Below are positions 9,051 through 18,955 of a DNA stretch of 64,000 nucleotides, in pieces. Location: NCBI GenBank assembly GCA_024919175.1, contig CP103804.1, positions 2,542,001 to 2,606,000 on the forward strand. The letters run 5' to 3'. Position numbers and translations under genes: made by a program. A model generated the notes under the pieces. The model did not search any database. It was not told the DNA's origin and saw only the letters and a program-made list of their open reading frames with translations. The stretch is from Clostridioides difficile. GTDB lineage: Bacteria; Bacillota; Clostridia; Peptostreptococcales; Peptostreptococcaceae. Numbering within the stretch: the stretch's first letter is position 1; each line of letters starts with the position of its first letter.

Positions 9051-9911
9051 TTAATTTTCTAAGTTTTTAAATCCTTCTCCAAGAACTTCATGTACATCTG
9101 TAACAATAACAAATGCAGTAGGGTCAGTTTTTTTAACTAATCTCTTAAGATAAAGTTCTTGTTTTTTAGAAACTACAACAAGTAAAACTTCTTTGTTTTC
9201 TCTAGTGTAACCACCTTTACCATCAAGAATAGTAAGACCTCTATCAAGCTCTTTTGTTATGGCTTGTCTTAAACTTTCAGGTTCTTCAGAAATAATAAAA
9301 AATGCTTTTGAATGATCAAATCCTTCCATTATCATGTCTGCTATTTTTATTAAGACACAAAGTGCTATCCCAGAGTAAAGGCCAGTTTCTATACTACGAT
9401 TTACTATACCAGAAGATATAACGACCATTCCATCTAAACAAGACATAAATTTTGTAGCTTTTACCCCTGGAAACTTTTTACTAAGTATGAGTGCAATTAA
9501 ATCTGTTCCTCCAGTAGAAGCATCTGATTTAAACATTATTCCTAAACCTATCCCAACCAAAATTCCTCCTGCAATAGCGGATAGTAGTAAGTCATCAGTT
9601 AATCTCAGCTTTGATAGTGGGTCTGTCAATTGGACTATAGCAGAAAATACTACTGTCCCAAATAACGTTTTTAATGAATTTTTTGTACCCATAATTCTAA
9701 AAGCAAGTATTACTAATGGGACACCTATGATTAACATGATAGCTGATACTGGAAGTCCTGTAACTTTATTTAATACTAAAGATAGACCACTAAGTCCTCC
9801 AGGAGCAATTGTATGTGGTTTTAAAAACATATTTATACCAATACTCATTGATATACAACCAAAAAATAACCCAAGCATTTCAAGTAAAATTGGCGACTTT
9901 TGTTTTTTCAT
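9051..9911 (-). CDS. YitT family membrane protein (DUF161/DUF2179)
   Basis: This 286-aa protein has about five or six N-terminal membrane segments (from EMLGLFFGCISMSIGINMFL to about 205) with the PHTIAPGGLSGLS and SDASTGGTDLIA motifs of YitT proteins. A soluble C-terminal DUF2179 domain follows (about 210-286, with EVLLVVVSKKQELYLKRLV). The family is common in Firmicutes and its transport role is not settled. The ATG follows a GGAGGTG ribosome site. Single gene, convergent to the acetyltransferase. Confidence 0.85.
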   Translation of the reverse strand: MKKQKSPILLEMLGLFFGCISMSIGINMFLKPHTIAPGGLSGLSLVLNKVTGLPVSAIMLIIGVPLVILAFRIMGTKNSLKTLFGTVVFSAIVQLTDPLSKLRLTDDLLLSAIAGGILVGIGLGIMFKSDASTGGTDLIALILSKKFPGVKATKFMSCLDGMVVISSGIVNRSIETGLYSGIALCVLIKIADMIMEGFDHSKAFFIISEEPESLRQAITKELDRGLTILDGKGGYTRENKEVLLVVVSKKQELYLKRLVKKTDPTAFVIVTDVHEVLGEGFKNLEN

Positions 9912-10409
9912 ATAAACACCTCCATGAACTTGTCACAATTTAATATTATAACATATTTGACCAGTTTATATTATATAAAATTTCTTGACATAAGCAATTT
10001 CAAGTGTTTTATTATTCTTAATATTTGTAAAATATTTCTAAAATACATGATTTTCTGTCATTCTTCTAACATAATTATTTTTTAGTGGAATTTTTTTATA
10101 TGTTATAATTTTTAATTCTTTTATTAAAGTATCCCCTATAAAAGTGGTTCTATGATATACTTTTCTATTTTCATTAATATACACATATTATTTTATATCC
10201 AGATTTAGATGATTTGACAAGTAAGTTTAAATTGTTTTGTATATCGAGACTGTTTTGTATATTGTCATAGTACTTTGTTAAAGAAAACAGATAACTTGAT
10301 AATATGAAACTATACACATATAATTTAAGATAGTATCATATTTATGAATATTTACATTAAAAATAGTTAAAAAACACAAATATATAAGTTTAAGAAAAGA
10401 GTTGATTAA
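9912..10409. other. Non-coding gap upstream of orphan kinase
   Basis: About 500 bp with no credible gene. It holds the YitT promoter side and, at 10214-10242, TTGACA-N17-TTGTAT as a possible promoter toward the kinase. TGTTTTGTATAT occurs twice, at 10233 and 10251 (18 bp apart), which could be a direct-repeat regulator site. Confidence 0.4.
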
Positions 10410-11831
10410 ATGCGTAAGTCTGGATATAAGACAATATTTTACTCTTACATTATTTTTTTCTTAGTGCTTTTCTGTCTGGCCTTAACTGCAATAGGAATTT
10501 TCTTATCACTTATTAATGTCCAACATCCAAATGGAAAAAGTATACGTAGTGACTGGCCTCAAAACTTTACAGAAAGTTTTACTGAGCAAATTGTATTTGT
10601 AAATAATAAGCCACAAATAAAACAATCTGGTTTGAAAAAACTTCGAGAGAACCAATTATGGATACAAATCTTAGATAGTGATGGAAATAGAGTTTATGGA
10701 TTTTCAGAACCCCAAAATTATAAAAATCATTATTCTAATTCTGAGTTATTGGAATTAGCCAAGAAACATACTCCAAATGATGATACTGTATACTTGGGTA
10801 CTATTAAAAATAATGATGCTGATTTTATTTATATTATACATTTTCCACTTAATATTTCTAAAGTAACAATGTTTTTTGATGGAACTAAGTTTATAGGTGG
10901 AAAATCTATTGTACTTTCAATAATAGGTATTATATTTTTAATAGTTTTAATTTCTGGAATTGCCTATGGATATTGGATAACAAAATTTATTTCACGAATC
11001 ACATCTGCTGTGAGTGATATTGCAAAGAGAACATATCTTCCAATCAAAACGAAAGGATCTTTTGCTGATGTCTATGACAGTTTGAATACTCTTAATGAAG
11101 AAATTCATATTAGTGATGAAATACAAAAGAGAACAGACATTATACGAGAAGAATGGATTTCAAATATAACTCATGATTTAAAAACTCCTCTTTCGCCAAT
11201 AAAGGGATATGCAGAACTACTTGCAGGCAATGATAGTATTCTTTCGTATGAGCAAGTACAGAGATATGCTTCTATCATGCTTAAAAATATAGAATATACA
11301 AATACACTTATTAATGATTTAAAGTTAACATATCAATTAGAAAATGGTATGATTCCGTTGAATAAGCAAGATAACAACTTGATAAGGTTCTTGAAAGAGT
11401 TAGCCATTGATATTTTGAATTATCCAGAATATGAATCTAATATAATTGAATTTGACAGTAATATTGACAGTATTAAGTTTAATTTTGATTCTACACTACT
11501 AAAGCGTGCATTTAGTAATCTTATTATTAACGCTTTTGTGCATGGAAGTCAAGACACTAAGGTTTTTTTAAATATAATGGTAGATGATAAAATCAAGATA
11601 TCTATTTTAGATAATGGAAGAGGAATGACAGAATATGAAGTATCAAATTTATTTAGTCGTTATTATCATGGTACTAATACAGAACAAAAAACAGAAGGAA
11701 CTGGTTTGGGATTGGCAATAACAAAGCAAATTATTGAACTTCATGGAGGAACTATATCGGTTGAAAGTACTTTATCTTTAGGAACTACATTTCATATTTC
11801 CTTTCCGATCAATTCAGTTAAGGTTAAATAA
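10410..11831 (+). CDS. Orphan sensor histidine kinase
   Basis: This 473-aa kinase has two membrane segments (about 10-35 and 165-190) around an extracytoplasmic domain, then a HAMP-like linker. HisKA carries H255 (NITHDLKTPLSP). The HATPase domain shows N box NLIINAFVHG, DNGRGM and GTGLGLAITKQIIELHGG. No response regulator gene lies beside it, which is unusual for this VanS/BceS-like class. A terminator separates it from the exporter that follows. It may signal to a regulator encoded elsewhere. Confidence 0.88.
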   Translation: MRKSGYKTIFYSYIIFFLVLFCLALTAIGIFLSLINVQHPNGKSIRSDWPQNFTESFTEQIVFVNNKPQIKQSGLKKLRENQLWIQILDSDGNRVYGFSEPQNYKNHYSNSELLELAKKHTPNDDTVYLGTIKNNDADFIYIIHFPLNISKVTMFFDGTKFIGGKSIVLSIIGIIFLIVLISGIAYGYWITKFISRITSAVSDIAKRTYLPIKTKGSFADVYDSLNTLNEEIHISDEIQKRTDIIREEWISNITHDLKTPLSPIKGYAELLAGNDSILSYEQVQRYASIMLKNIEYTNTLINDLKLTYQLENGMIPLNKQDNNLIRFLKELAIDILNYPEYESNIIEFDSNIDSIKFNFDSTLLKRAFSNLIINAFVHGSQDTKVFLNIMVDDKIKISILDNGRGMTEYEVSNLFSRYYHGTNTEQKTEGTGLGLAITKQIIELHGGTISVESTLSLGTTFHISFPINSVKVK

Positions 11832-11851
11832 GGTTAAATAAAAGATATATT

Positions 11852-11897
11852 AAGGTTGATAAATTATCATATTTATATGGTAGTTATCAACCTTTTT
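11852..11897 (+). terminator. Terminator or attenuator between kinase and exporter
   Basis: AAGGTTGATAA pairs exactly with TTATCAACCTT (11884-11894), followed by TTTTT. Only 23 bases separate it from the exporter start, so exporter expression must come from read-through or from a promoter within or before the hairpin. Confidence 0.7.
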
Positions 11898-11920
11898 AAA
11901 TTAAGAAAGTAGGTGTAAAT

Positions 11921-14401
11921 TTGAAAATTATATTAAAGTATATCCTAACAAATATTAAAGAACAAAAAATAAGAACAGTAGTTATGTTGCTATCCATAAT
12001 TTTATCAACCGTTTTACTTTTCGTTTCCTTTTCAATTGGATTATCTTATGAAAGTGCACAGCGAAAAATGGCAAGAGGTATGGCTGGGACTGCAACAATA
12101 GCTGTTCAAAGTACAGATTCAAATAAATTAACTAGTTTAGAAGATATACCAGATTTAAGTTCCATAAAATCAAAAGTTGGAATATTAGAAAGTTCTGCTG
12201 TCTATCATGAAGATGGATATTATGAATCATTTGGTATTATAGCAGCAGACTTACCACAACTAAACAAAATTAATAAACCACGACTGGTAAGCGAAAATAA
12301 TATCACTAATTTTTCTGGTGATAAAATTATTCTTCCAGACCGTTTCTCATCAAAATACAAAATTAAAAAAGGAGATTTAATCACTTTACAAATTCTTAGT
12401 AAGCCTTATACATTTGAAGTAGCTGATATTGCTGCATATGACACAGTCTTTTTGAGACATACAAGAGGTGTAAATGCATTAATACCTAAAGACACGCTAT
12501 CTAAAATTTTAAAGAAAGAAAGTGGATATACAAAAATTTTGATAGAGCCAAAAGAAAATATAACAACAGAAAGCTTGGCAAATAAATTATCAGAAGAAAT
12601 TTCAACCGAAAAATATAAAGTATCAAATACTGTAAATGAAGCTCAGATAAGCGCAGATGCTAGACAGAAAACAATGCCCTTTTTCTTAATAAGTTTTTTT
12701 GCATTAACTATTAGTATTTTTATTATATATAGCAGTTACAAGGTAATTACATTGGAACGTCTTCCAATCATTGGAACATTTCGAAGTATTGGTGCTAATA
12801 AAAAAACAGTAACTAATATTTTGCTGTTTGAAAGTATATTGTATGGAAGTGTTGGAGGGTTATTTGGGATTCCTATTGGTATAGTTGTTTTAAATTTTAT
12901 GCTTCATGGTCTTGGTAATTCTCTTGAACAAGGGATATCCATTCCAACAGTAATATCTCCTATAGTAATTATTTCTTCTGTTACAGTGGCAATAATTGTT
13001 TCTCTACTTAGCTCATATGTACCTATAAAAAAGACTAGTCAGTTACCAATAAAAGATGTTGTTTTGGGAATAGTGGAAGAAAAGAATATTTCAAATCGGA
13101 CTATATTTTGTATAGGTATCATAGTACTTTTTTTATCTATTTTATTTCCAAGGATAACAACTAAAAATACTTTGTATTTGGCTGGAGGGTTTTCATTATT
13201 AGGGTTGATTGTATCTACTATTATCCTAATTCCTTTTTTTACTAATACTATGTCTACAGTATTTGAATTTATCTATGAAAAGATTTTAGGGAATGAAGGT
13301 AAATTAGCTGCCAGAAATATGAAAAATAATAAAAACATCACACAAAACATTACATTATTATTTATAAGTATTTCTGCTGTAATTGCAATAAGTGTTGTAG
13401 GAAGCTTTGTCAAGACCTATATAGGCGATGTATTTCGTGATGCCAAGTTACAGGGTTTTGCAGATGGAGAGATGAATCAAGAATTTATTGAAGATGTTAA
13501 ACATATGGATGGAATTAAAAAAGTTTTACCTATCTATGTTATGAATAATGAAATATCTTGTGAGAATATAAAATTTTCAAGAGTAGAAGCAACAGATAAT
13601 ATAAAATCGTATAGTTCTATGTTTGCAATAAATTATACTAATTCTGACATGGAGGAAGTAGCAATTAAAGCTTTTGCAGAAGAACGCGCTATTATTTTGA
13701 ATGAAGACACACTAAAAAAAACAAGTTTCTCTATAGGGGATAAAATAAATATATCTAATGGTGGTGAAGAGATTTTTTATAAAATAGTTGGAAGTTTTAA
13801 ATCTCGTGCAAATGATGCAGAAGCTGTTATACCATCTCGTTATGCAATTAGTGATTTTGATAAAATTACATATGGATTTTTAGCTTATACAGCAGTTAAT
13901 CCAGATGCGATTATGATTCAGATAAGAGATTTATTTGGAGATACATCTAATTGGAGCCGTACCGTTGAAGAATTTAACAATGACTCTTTAAATACTATAA
14001 ATAGCTTTTTATCTCCTATGAATAATATGACCTATTTTATTTTACTGCTTGCTACAGTAGGTATAGTTAATAATCTATTAATAAACTATATTCAAAAGCG
14101 ACGTACTATAGCTATGTATAAATCTGTAGGACAAAGTGATAAACAAAATATTAAAATGACTTTAATTGAAGGATTTACATCAGGTTTATTGGGTGCTATT
14201 ATTGGAATTTTAATATCTATATTAGAAATTCAGACTATTTTCATAGTTGCAGGTCCAAAGATTTCAATGACACCAGACTTAGATTTTAAAACATTTATTT
14301 TTGCTGGAATGTTAGGTATTACAGTAACATTGATAGGTTCAATAGTACCAATTTTAAAAGGAAAGAAAATGAAGTTAGTAGAAGAAATTAAATTTGAATA
14401 A
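11921..14401 (+). CDS. FtsX-domain ABC transporter permease
   Basis: This 826-aa permease is built of two FtsX halves: an N-terminal membrane anchor (about 18-40), an extracytoplasmic domain, three segments (about 245-375), then a second copy with segments near 395-440, 475-495 and 705-820. FtsX signatures are LPIIGTFRSIGANKKTV and RTIAMYKSVGQSDKQN. The start is TTG at 11921 after AGTAGGTG; no ATG fits better. The partner ATPase follows 16 bp downstream. Unlike the other exporters here the permease precedes the ATPase. Likely peptide or lipid efflux; substrate unknown. Confidence 0.88.
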   Translation: MKIILKYILTNIKEQKIRTVVMLLSIILSTVLLFVSFSIGLSYESAQRKMARGMAGTATIAVQSTDSNKLTSLEDIPDLSSIKSKVGILESSAVYHEDGYYESFGIIAADLPQLNKINKPRLVSENNITNFSGDKIILPDRFSSKYKIKKGDLITLQILSKPYTFEVADIAAYDTVFLRHTRGVNALIPKDTLSKILKKESGYTKILIEPKENITTESLANKLSEEISTEKYKVSNTVNEAQISADARQKTMPFFLISFFALTISIFIIYSSYKVITLERLPIIGTFRSIGANKKTVTNILLFESILYGSVGGLFGIPIGIVVLNFMLHGLGNSLEQGISIPTVISPIVIISSVTVAIIVSLLSSYVPIKKTSQLPIKDVVLGIVEEKNISNRTIFCIGIIVLFLSILFPRITTKNTLYLAGGFSLLGLIVSTIILIPFFTNTMSTVFEFIYEKILGNEGKLAARNMKNNKNITQNITLLFISISAVIAISVVGSFVKTYIGDVFRDAKLQGFADGEMNQEFIEDVKHMDGIKKVLPIYVMNNEISCENIKFSRVEATDNIKSYSSMFAINYTNSDMEEVAIKAFAEERAIILNEDTLKKTSFSIGDKINISNGGEEIFYKIVGSFKSRANDAEAVIPSRYAISDFDKITYGFLAYTAVNPDAIMIQIRDLFGDTSNWSRTVEEFNNDSLNTINSFLSPMNNMTYFILLLATVGIVNNLLINYIQKRRTIAMYKSVGQSDKQNIKMTLIEGFTSGLLGAIIGILISILEIQTIFIVAGPKISMTPDLDFKTFIFAGMLGITVTLIGSIVPILKGKKMKLVEEIKFE

Positions 14402-14417
14402 AAATGGAGGATAACAC

Positions 14418-15104
14418 ATGAAAAAAAGTTATAAGAGTATAGCCATAGAAGCAGAAAATATTATTAAAGAATTCAAAGTTGGTAGTATAACTACTAAAAT
14501 TTTAAGAGATATATCTTTACAAGTAACGAAAGGGGAATTCGTTTCTATTATGGGACAATCTGGTTCTGGAAAGAGTACACTTTTATATATTTTAGGTGGT
14601 CTAGATACTCCAACAAGTGGAAATGTATATATGAATGGAACAGATATATCACATTTTAATGATGATAAAATGAGTATAATACGTCGTAGAAATATAGGGT
14701 TTGTATTTCAATTCTATAATTTAATACCGAATTTAAATGTTGAAGAAAATATTATGCTACCTCTATTGCTAGATGGGAAAAAAATGAATGATTATAAAAA
14801 TCAATTAAACGAAATTTTAGAAATTGTTGGCTTATCAGATAGACGAAAACATACTCCACGTGAGCTGTCAGGTGGTCAGCAACAACGTGTTGCAATAGCA
14901 CGTGCATTAATAGGAAAACCAGAGATTTTATTTGCTGATGAGCCTACTGGAAATTTAGATAGTAAAACAGGGTCAGAAATAATGCAATTACTCAGTAAAA
15001 TAAATCAAGAAAGTGGTCAAACAATAATTATGGTAACTCATTCACTTGAAGCAGCTGAAAGTAGTAATCGTATTATTACAGTTTTAGATGGTGTACTTGC
15101 ATAA
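14418..15104 (+). CDS. ABC exporter ATP-binding protein
   Basis: This 228-aa ATPase partners the permease just upstream. Walker A is GQSGSGKST, Q loop FQFYNLIP, signature LSGGQQQR, Walker B EILFADEPTGNLDS and H loop MVTHSLE. The EPTGNLDSKT motif places it in the MacB/LolD/BceA group. An ATGGAGG ribosome site precedes the ATG. A TTGGTAA/TTACCAA hairpin lies about 20 bases downstream and may end the transcript. Confidence 0.92.
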   Translation: MKKSYKSIAIEAENIIKEFKVGSITTKILRDISLQVTKGEFVSIMGQSGSGKSTLLYILGGLDTPTSGNVYMNGTDISHFNDDKMSIIRRRNIGFVFQFYNLIPNLNVEENIMLPLLLDGKKMNDYKNQLNEILEIVGLSDRRKHTPRELSGGQQQRVAIARALIGKPEILFADEPTGNLDSKTGSEIMQLLSKINQESGQTIIMVTHSLEAAESSNRIITVLDGVLA

Positions 15105-15473
15105 TAATTAATAGATGCATTTTGGTAATTTTTACGCCAAAAATTTAATGCTCGTTAGGAATTTACCAATATTTTCCTAGATATTTTTAAGCATTTTTAG
15201 ATTGTATAAATTTTGTATAGATGAATTAGACTATATTAAATGTGTTATAATATTAAGACAATAAATAAAAGATTATAATCTATGTTAATTATTTTATTTG
15301 TTGTTTATTAAACATATTATTAGGGTATTTATTTAATACAATATGATATTTAAAAGTTTAAGTAATAATTGGTAGAAGTTTTGGCAAAATATACAAAAAT
15401 TAATTGATTATATACGTTATATGGGTATATAATAGATATTGTTTTAATAAAATACTTGAAAGGGAATGATTTG
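15105..15473. other. Non-coding gap
   Basis: A+T-rich spacer of about 370 bp. It contains a TTGGTAA...TTACCAA hairpin near 15120-15172 after the ATPase gene and an AAAGGGA ribosome site for the HesB-like gene. No gene was seen. Confidence 0.4.
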
Positions 15474-15794
15474 ATGAAAATTACTTTACCAGAAACAGCT
15501 ATTGATACTTTAAAAAGTATCCTAAAAGACAATCAAGATAAACCTAACAATGTAAGAGTATACTTTGCAGGTGTTGGTTGTGGAGGTCCTTCTTTTGGAT
15601 TAGCTTTAGATGAGAAAAAAGAAGATGATTTAACTTATGAAGTTGGAGAATTACAATTTGTAATGAGCTCTGATGAATACAGTCAATATGGAGATATAAT
15701 TATAGAAGATACAGGATTTGGATTCAGAGTAATTCCAGAAAATATGAAAGATCAAGGTGGAGGAGGATGCTCTGGTTGTTCAGGGTGCCACTAG
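15474..15794 (+). CDS. HesB/IscA-like protein with cysteine-rich tail
   Basis: This 106-aa protein begins MKITLPETAIDTLKSIL, with VRVYFAGVGCGGPSFGLALDE matching the HesB/IscA-like core (first conserved cysteine in a GCGG context). The C-terminus GGGGCSGCSGCH supplies further cysteines. Related proteins carry or assemble Fe-S clusters; in Clostridia this group is poorly characterised, and selenium- or metal-related roles have not been excluded. The start at ATG 15474 is set by AAAGGGA; an upstream in-frame ATG at 15456 lies before that site. Single gene closed by a strong terminator. Confidence 0.75.
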   Translation: MKITLPETAIDTLKSILKDNQDKPNNVRVYFAGVGCGGPSFGLALDEKKEDDLTYEVGELQFVMSSDEYSQYGDIIIEDTGFGFRVIPENMKDQGGGGCSGCSGCH

Positions 15795-15814
15795 AATTGA
15801 TTTTTTAGATCATT

Positions 15815-15870
15815 AAGAACTCTCTTTAATAGAAATAATTTTCTATTAAAGAGAGTTCTTTTTACTTTTT
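15815..15870 (+). terminator. Strong intrinsic terminator
   Basis: A 21-bp arm starting AAGAACTCTCTTTAATAG pairs perfectly with its complement ending GAGAGTTCTT, followed by TTTTTACTTTTTTT. Confidence 0.9.
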
Positions 15871-15953
15871 TTATAAGATTATTCAATCTCATGATTAAAT
15901 GTACATTTTTTCATTAGTCCATTAACTGATAGTACTTCTATTGTTTTTTATTC

Positions 15954-16124
15954 TCAGGAGAGAACTATCATCATTTTGTCATTGTTTACCTTGCTGAATT
16001 GTAGTATAATACCCTTACTCAATAACAAGTCTTTCAAGGTTGTCTTCATGTGAGTTTTGCCATTTATACGTGATGCTTTTTTAAATAGCACACTTATGAA
16101 AGGGAGTATGAAGATATATGTCAT
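15954..16124 (-). pseudogene. Possible gene remnant, 56 codons
   Basis: A minus-strand frame starts at ATG 16124 and reads MTYIFILPFISVLFKK, then SRINGKTHMKTTLKDLLLSK and ends MMIVLS. Its composition looks protein-coding and it resembles a slice of a transposase, but no catalytic motif is visible. There is no good ribosome site and a stop lies just upstream of the ATG. It sits in an otherwise empty 480-bp gap before trmB. Confidence 0.3.
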
Positions 16125-16272
16125 GATTTAAACAGAAACGATGTTAAGCCTTGATATGTAAGAGTTTCGAAGTTTTATTATTAAGACTTATGAGAAGATA
16201 TAAAGTGTTTTTGATGCTTTTAATCAATAAAAAATGTATTTTACTAATTTTTATATTTAAGGAGAACTTATT

Positions 16273-16917
16273 GTGAGAAGAAGACGAAAAAAAGGTGCAG
16301 ATGAAAAACTTTTAAGTTATACAAAATATGTCTTAAGGGAAGATATAGACAAATTAAAAGGTAAATGGAATATAAAGTTTGGAAATGATAATCCAATACA
16401 TGTGGAATTTGGAACTGGAAAAGGTCAATTTATTACAACCTTAGCTAAACAAAATCCTGATATAAATTATATTGCTATGGAATTAAAAGAAGAAGTACTT
16501 TTAAAGGCTGTTGAAAAAGCTGACGCTTCTGATTTAAATAATATATTATTTTTATGGGCAGATGTAAGTGACATTCTAAATTATTTTGAATCTAAAGAAT
16601 TATCTAGAATCTATATAAATTTTTGTGATCCATGGCCAAAAAATAGATGGAGTAAAAGAAGACTTACTCATTTTGGATTTTTAAAGATGTATAATAATAT
16701 TTTAGAAGATAATGGAGAAATTCATTTCAAAACAGATAATGAAAAATTATTCGAGTTTAGTTTAAACGAAATTGCTGCAAATAATTGGCTTTTAAAGAAC
16801 ATTTCTCTTGATTTAAGCAAGAGTGAGTATGAAAATAATGTTACGACAGAATATGAGGATAAATTTATGTCACAAGGAATGCGAATATTTAGATGTGAAG
16901 CTAAAAAACGTAACTAG
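16273..16917 (+). CDS. trmB: tRNA (guanine-N7-)-methyltransferase
   Basis: TrmB methylates G46 of tRNA to m7G using S-adenosylmethionine. The 214-aa protein has the family motifs: VEFGTGKGQFITTLA (SAM-binding loop, about 46-60), MELKEEVLLKA, FCDPWPKNRWSKRRL (catalytic/tRNA region, about 117-131) and HFKTDNEKLFEFS. The start is GTG at 16273 after AAGGAG. Length is normal. Monocistronic, no partner gene. Confidence 0.95.
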   Translation: MRRRRKKGADEKLLSYTKYVLREDIDKLKGKWNIKFGNDNPIHVEFGTGKGQFITTLAKQNPDINYIAMELKEEVLLKAVEKADASDLNNILFLWADVSDILNYFESKELSRIYINFCDPWPKNRWSKRRLTHFGFLKMYNNILEDNGEIHFKTDNEKLFEFSLNEIAANNWLLKNISLDLSKSEYENNVTTEYEDKFMSQGMRIFRCEAKKRN

Positions 16918-17007
16918 TACTATGTTTATAAGTTTAATAGTAGAAATTTATGCTAATTTATATTAATAAAGTGTACGAAAGTAGGCATATATAACAAGGA
17001 AACAGAG

Positions 17008-17061
17008 CCCTCTCATAGAAATTAATTTACTATGTAAAAAATTTTATTTTATGTGGGAGGG
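17008..17061 (+). promoter_or_regulatory. Hairpin burying the ribosome site of the next gene
   Basis: CCCTCTCATA (17008-17017) can pair over 10 bp, with two G-U pairs, with TGTGGGAGGG (17052-17061), which is the Shine-Dalgarno region of the gene starting at 17066. Translation may therefore be gated by RNA structure. Confidence 0.45.
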
Positions 17062-17065
17062 TGCT

Positions 17066-17797
17066 ATGAATTTAGCTAATTTAATACCATTTCTTATTTC
17101 TGCGACGGCTTTAAGTCCAATAAATTCAAATGATAAAATTTTAAGTGAAAACCAACTTAAAGATATTTTTCCTGATGCTAACCTGAGAGCAGTTGTAAAA
17201 CGATATGTAAATCCAGATGAAATGACTATAAGTAATATAAAAGCTTTGGATGGAGAATTTTATGCAACTGGTGAAAATATTTCAAATTTAAAAGGCATAT
17301 CATATCTTGAAAACATAGACAATTTTATTTTTTGGAACAATAACATAAAGGAACTTCCTAGAGAAATACTAGGTTTAAAAGATATGGACTCAATTAATCT
17401 TGCAAATAATTATTTAATTAATGATAATACAGTCAATTCTCTTTCTAATAATGGTGTAGATGTAAATTGTGATTTGAATTTTATTGATACCAAAGATAAT
17501 CAATATAAACTAGATTCTAAATACCAGAATATTGACCTAGCAAAAGGTGAGAGTATTGATCTGAGAAAAATAGTTACAAAAAAAATTGATAGTTATTATA
17601 AATATTGGGAAGTAACTAATAATCTTCCAAAAGATTTAAACTTTGTGGTATCTGTAAGTGATAAAAATATACTTTCATGTAAAGATATGATTGTTAAGGG
17701 GAATAATAAAGGACAAGCAGTGGTAAAAGTGATACTAAGTGACAAAGATGATTTAAATACATCTCAAGAAGTTTTAATAACTGTAAATGTAAAATAA
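17066..17797 (+). CDS. Leucine-rich-repeat-like protein of unknown role
   Basis: This 243-aa protein begins with a short hydrophobic stretch (NLIPFLISATAL) that could be a weak export signal, though it lacks basic residues before it. Residues about 60-140 look like two or three leucine-rich repeats (SNLKGISYLENIDNFIFWNN, then LPREILGLKDMDSINLANN). The C-terminal 90 residues, ending SQEVLITVNVK, resemble a bacterial Ig-like fold. Start at ATG 17066 behind GGGAGGG; an earlier ATG at 17051 lies before that site. Cell-surface attachment motifs were not found. Confidence 0.55.
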   Translation: MNLANLIPFLISATALSPINSNDKILSENQLKDIFPDANLRAVVKRYVNPDEMTISNIKALDGEFYATGENISNLKGISYLENIDNFIFWNNNIKELPREILGLKDMDSINLANNYLINDNTVNSLSNNGVDVNCDLNFIDTKDNQYKLDSKYQNIDLAKGESIDLRKIVTKKIDSYYKYWEVTNNLPKDLNFVVSVSDKNILSCKDMIVKGNNKGQAVVKVILSDKDDLNTSQEVLITVNVK

Positions 17798-17880
17798 AGT
17801 ATATTTTTATATGACATACTTAATTATTTTGTTTTTGATATTATTATACTTTAGATTTAAATTAAATATTAAATCAAAAC

Positions 17881-17937
17881 AAAGGTTGCTAGTAACAAAG
17901 CATTAATATTAGTGTTTTGTTACTAGCAACCTTTAGA
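17881..17937. terminator. Bidirectional terminator
   Basis: AAAGGTTGCTAGTAACAAA pairs perfectly (19 bp) with 17916-17934, between convergent genes. Confidence 0.8.
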
Positions 17938-17959
17938 TATCTATAAAAAAACAGATTAT

Positions 17960-18238
17960 CTAAAAAATACCATTTCTTTTATTAGTAGCCCATATCCCTA
18001 TTAAAATTATCAATGAATATACTATATACAAAACTACTCTTATATACTGAACATCCAGTCCAAAAAACTCAATATTACTTTGTGAGGTATGCAACATCAC
18101 AAGTACCGCAGATATACCAATAAGCAGAGGATTAATTACTATTTGCTTATCAGTTCTTAAAATCATTATTTTTCCCATCCAAATTATTGATAATATAAAA
18201 AATAAAATTTTAAGACCAAACTCTAATGTATCTACCAA
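17960..18238 (-). CDS. Small membrane protein of unknown function
   Basis: This 92-aa protein has three hydrophobic segments (about 7-25, 33-50 and 65-85) and a basic C-terminus (TNKRNGIF). No family was recognised. The ATG has a weak GGGATG-like site in the stretch just upstream. It stands alone between a convergent terminator and a divergent membrane-protein gene. Confidence 0.6.
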   Translation of the reverse strand: MVDTLEFGLKILFFILSIIWMGKIMILRTDKQIVINPLLIGISAVLVMLHTSQSNIEFFGLDVQYIRVVLYIVYSLIILIGIWATNKRNGIF

Positions 18239-18508
18239 AGCGAAAACATCCCTTCATTTATAATAAATTTTTCAGCTTAATCAAATATAAAACCCTAAGA
18301 TAATTTTTTAAACTTGTACTAAATCCATATAATATAATTTAATTAAGTTCTATAAAACTTTATCTACATTAATATATACTACACTATACTTTGCATTTCT
18401 TAAATATAAATTATTAAAATTATTAAAATTTTGTTCATGGGTGTATAAAGATATATTTCATTATTTAAATGCATATCATTATATATACAGTTTTAGGAGG
18501 CGAAGTAT

Positions 18509-18955
18509 ATGGAGTCTAAATTTTTTAATTGGTACACTCAATCCTTAGGAGGAACTTTTGGTATTATATCATGTATATGTGCTTATTTAAATGGATATAT
18601 GTTTGTTTATACAAATAGTGCTAGCAGCTACTTTGAAAGTATAGGATTTTTAGGAATAATTTCAAGCTATGTATTACTTCCACTTTGTATGTTAACTTTG
18701 GTTTTTGGAATTATACGCTCTTATACTCCAGATACATCCGATAAAAGTATTTTTAATATACCTTTTTTTACATTAAATAAAAGATTAATACTTGTTACAG
18801 TAGTTTTTGGATTTATTGGTGCTAGATTTTATTTTATAATTCCTGCAATTTTAATGACTTTTAACTTATATAGTAGTATTTTAATCACTAAATTAAAAGA
18901 TATACTATATAAAAACAAAGAAAATGATACTAATATGAAAGAAAGCGAAGTGTAA
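18509..18955 (+). CDS. Membrane protein of unknown function
   Basis: This 148-aa protein has four probable membrane segments (about 12-32, 44-68, 88-105, 108-125) and a charged tail (NKENDTNMKESEV). The ATG is preceded by TAGGAGG. It is not a family I recognise. It lies alone, divergent from another small membrane protein and upstream of the acc operon. Confidence 0.65.
   Translation: MESKFFNWYTQSLGGTFGIISCICAYLNGYMFVYTNSASSYFESIGFLGIISSYVLLPLCMLTLVFGIIRSYTPDTSDKSIFNIPFFTLNKRLILVTVVFGFIGARFYFIIPAILMTFNLYSSILITKLKDILYKNKENDTNMKESEV

Noticed and set aside
9487..9915. 142-codon plus-strand ORF
   Set aside because: It is antisense to the yitT-like gene, has no ribosome site and its composition is that of a shadow frame.
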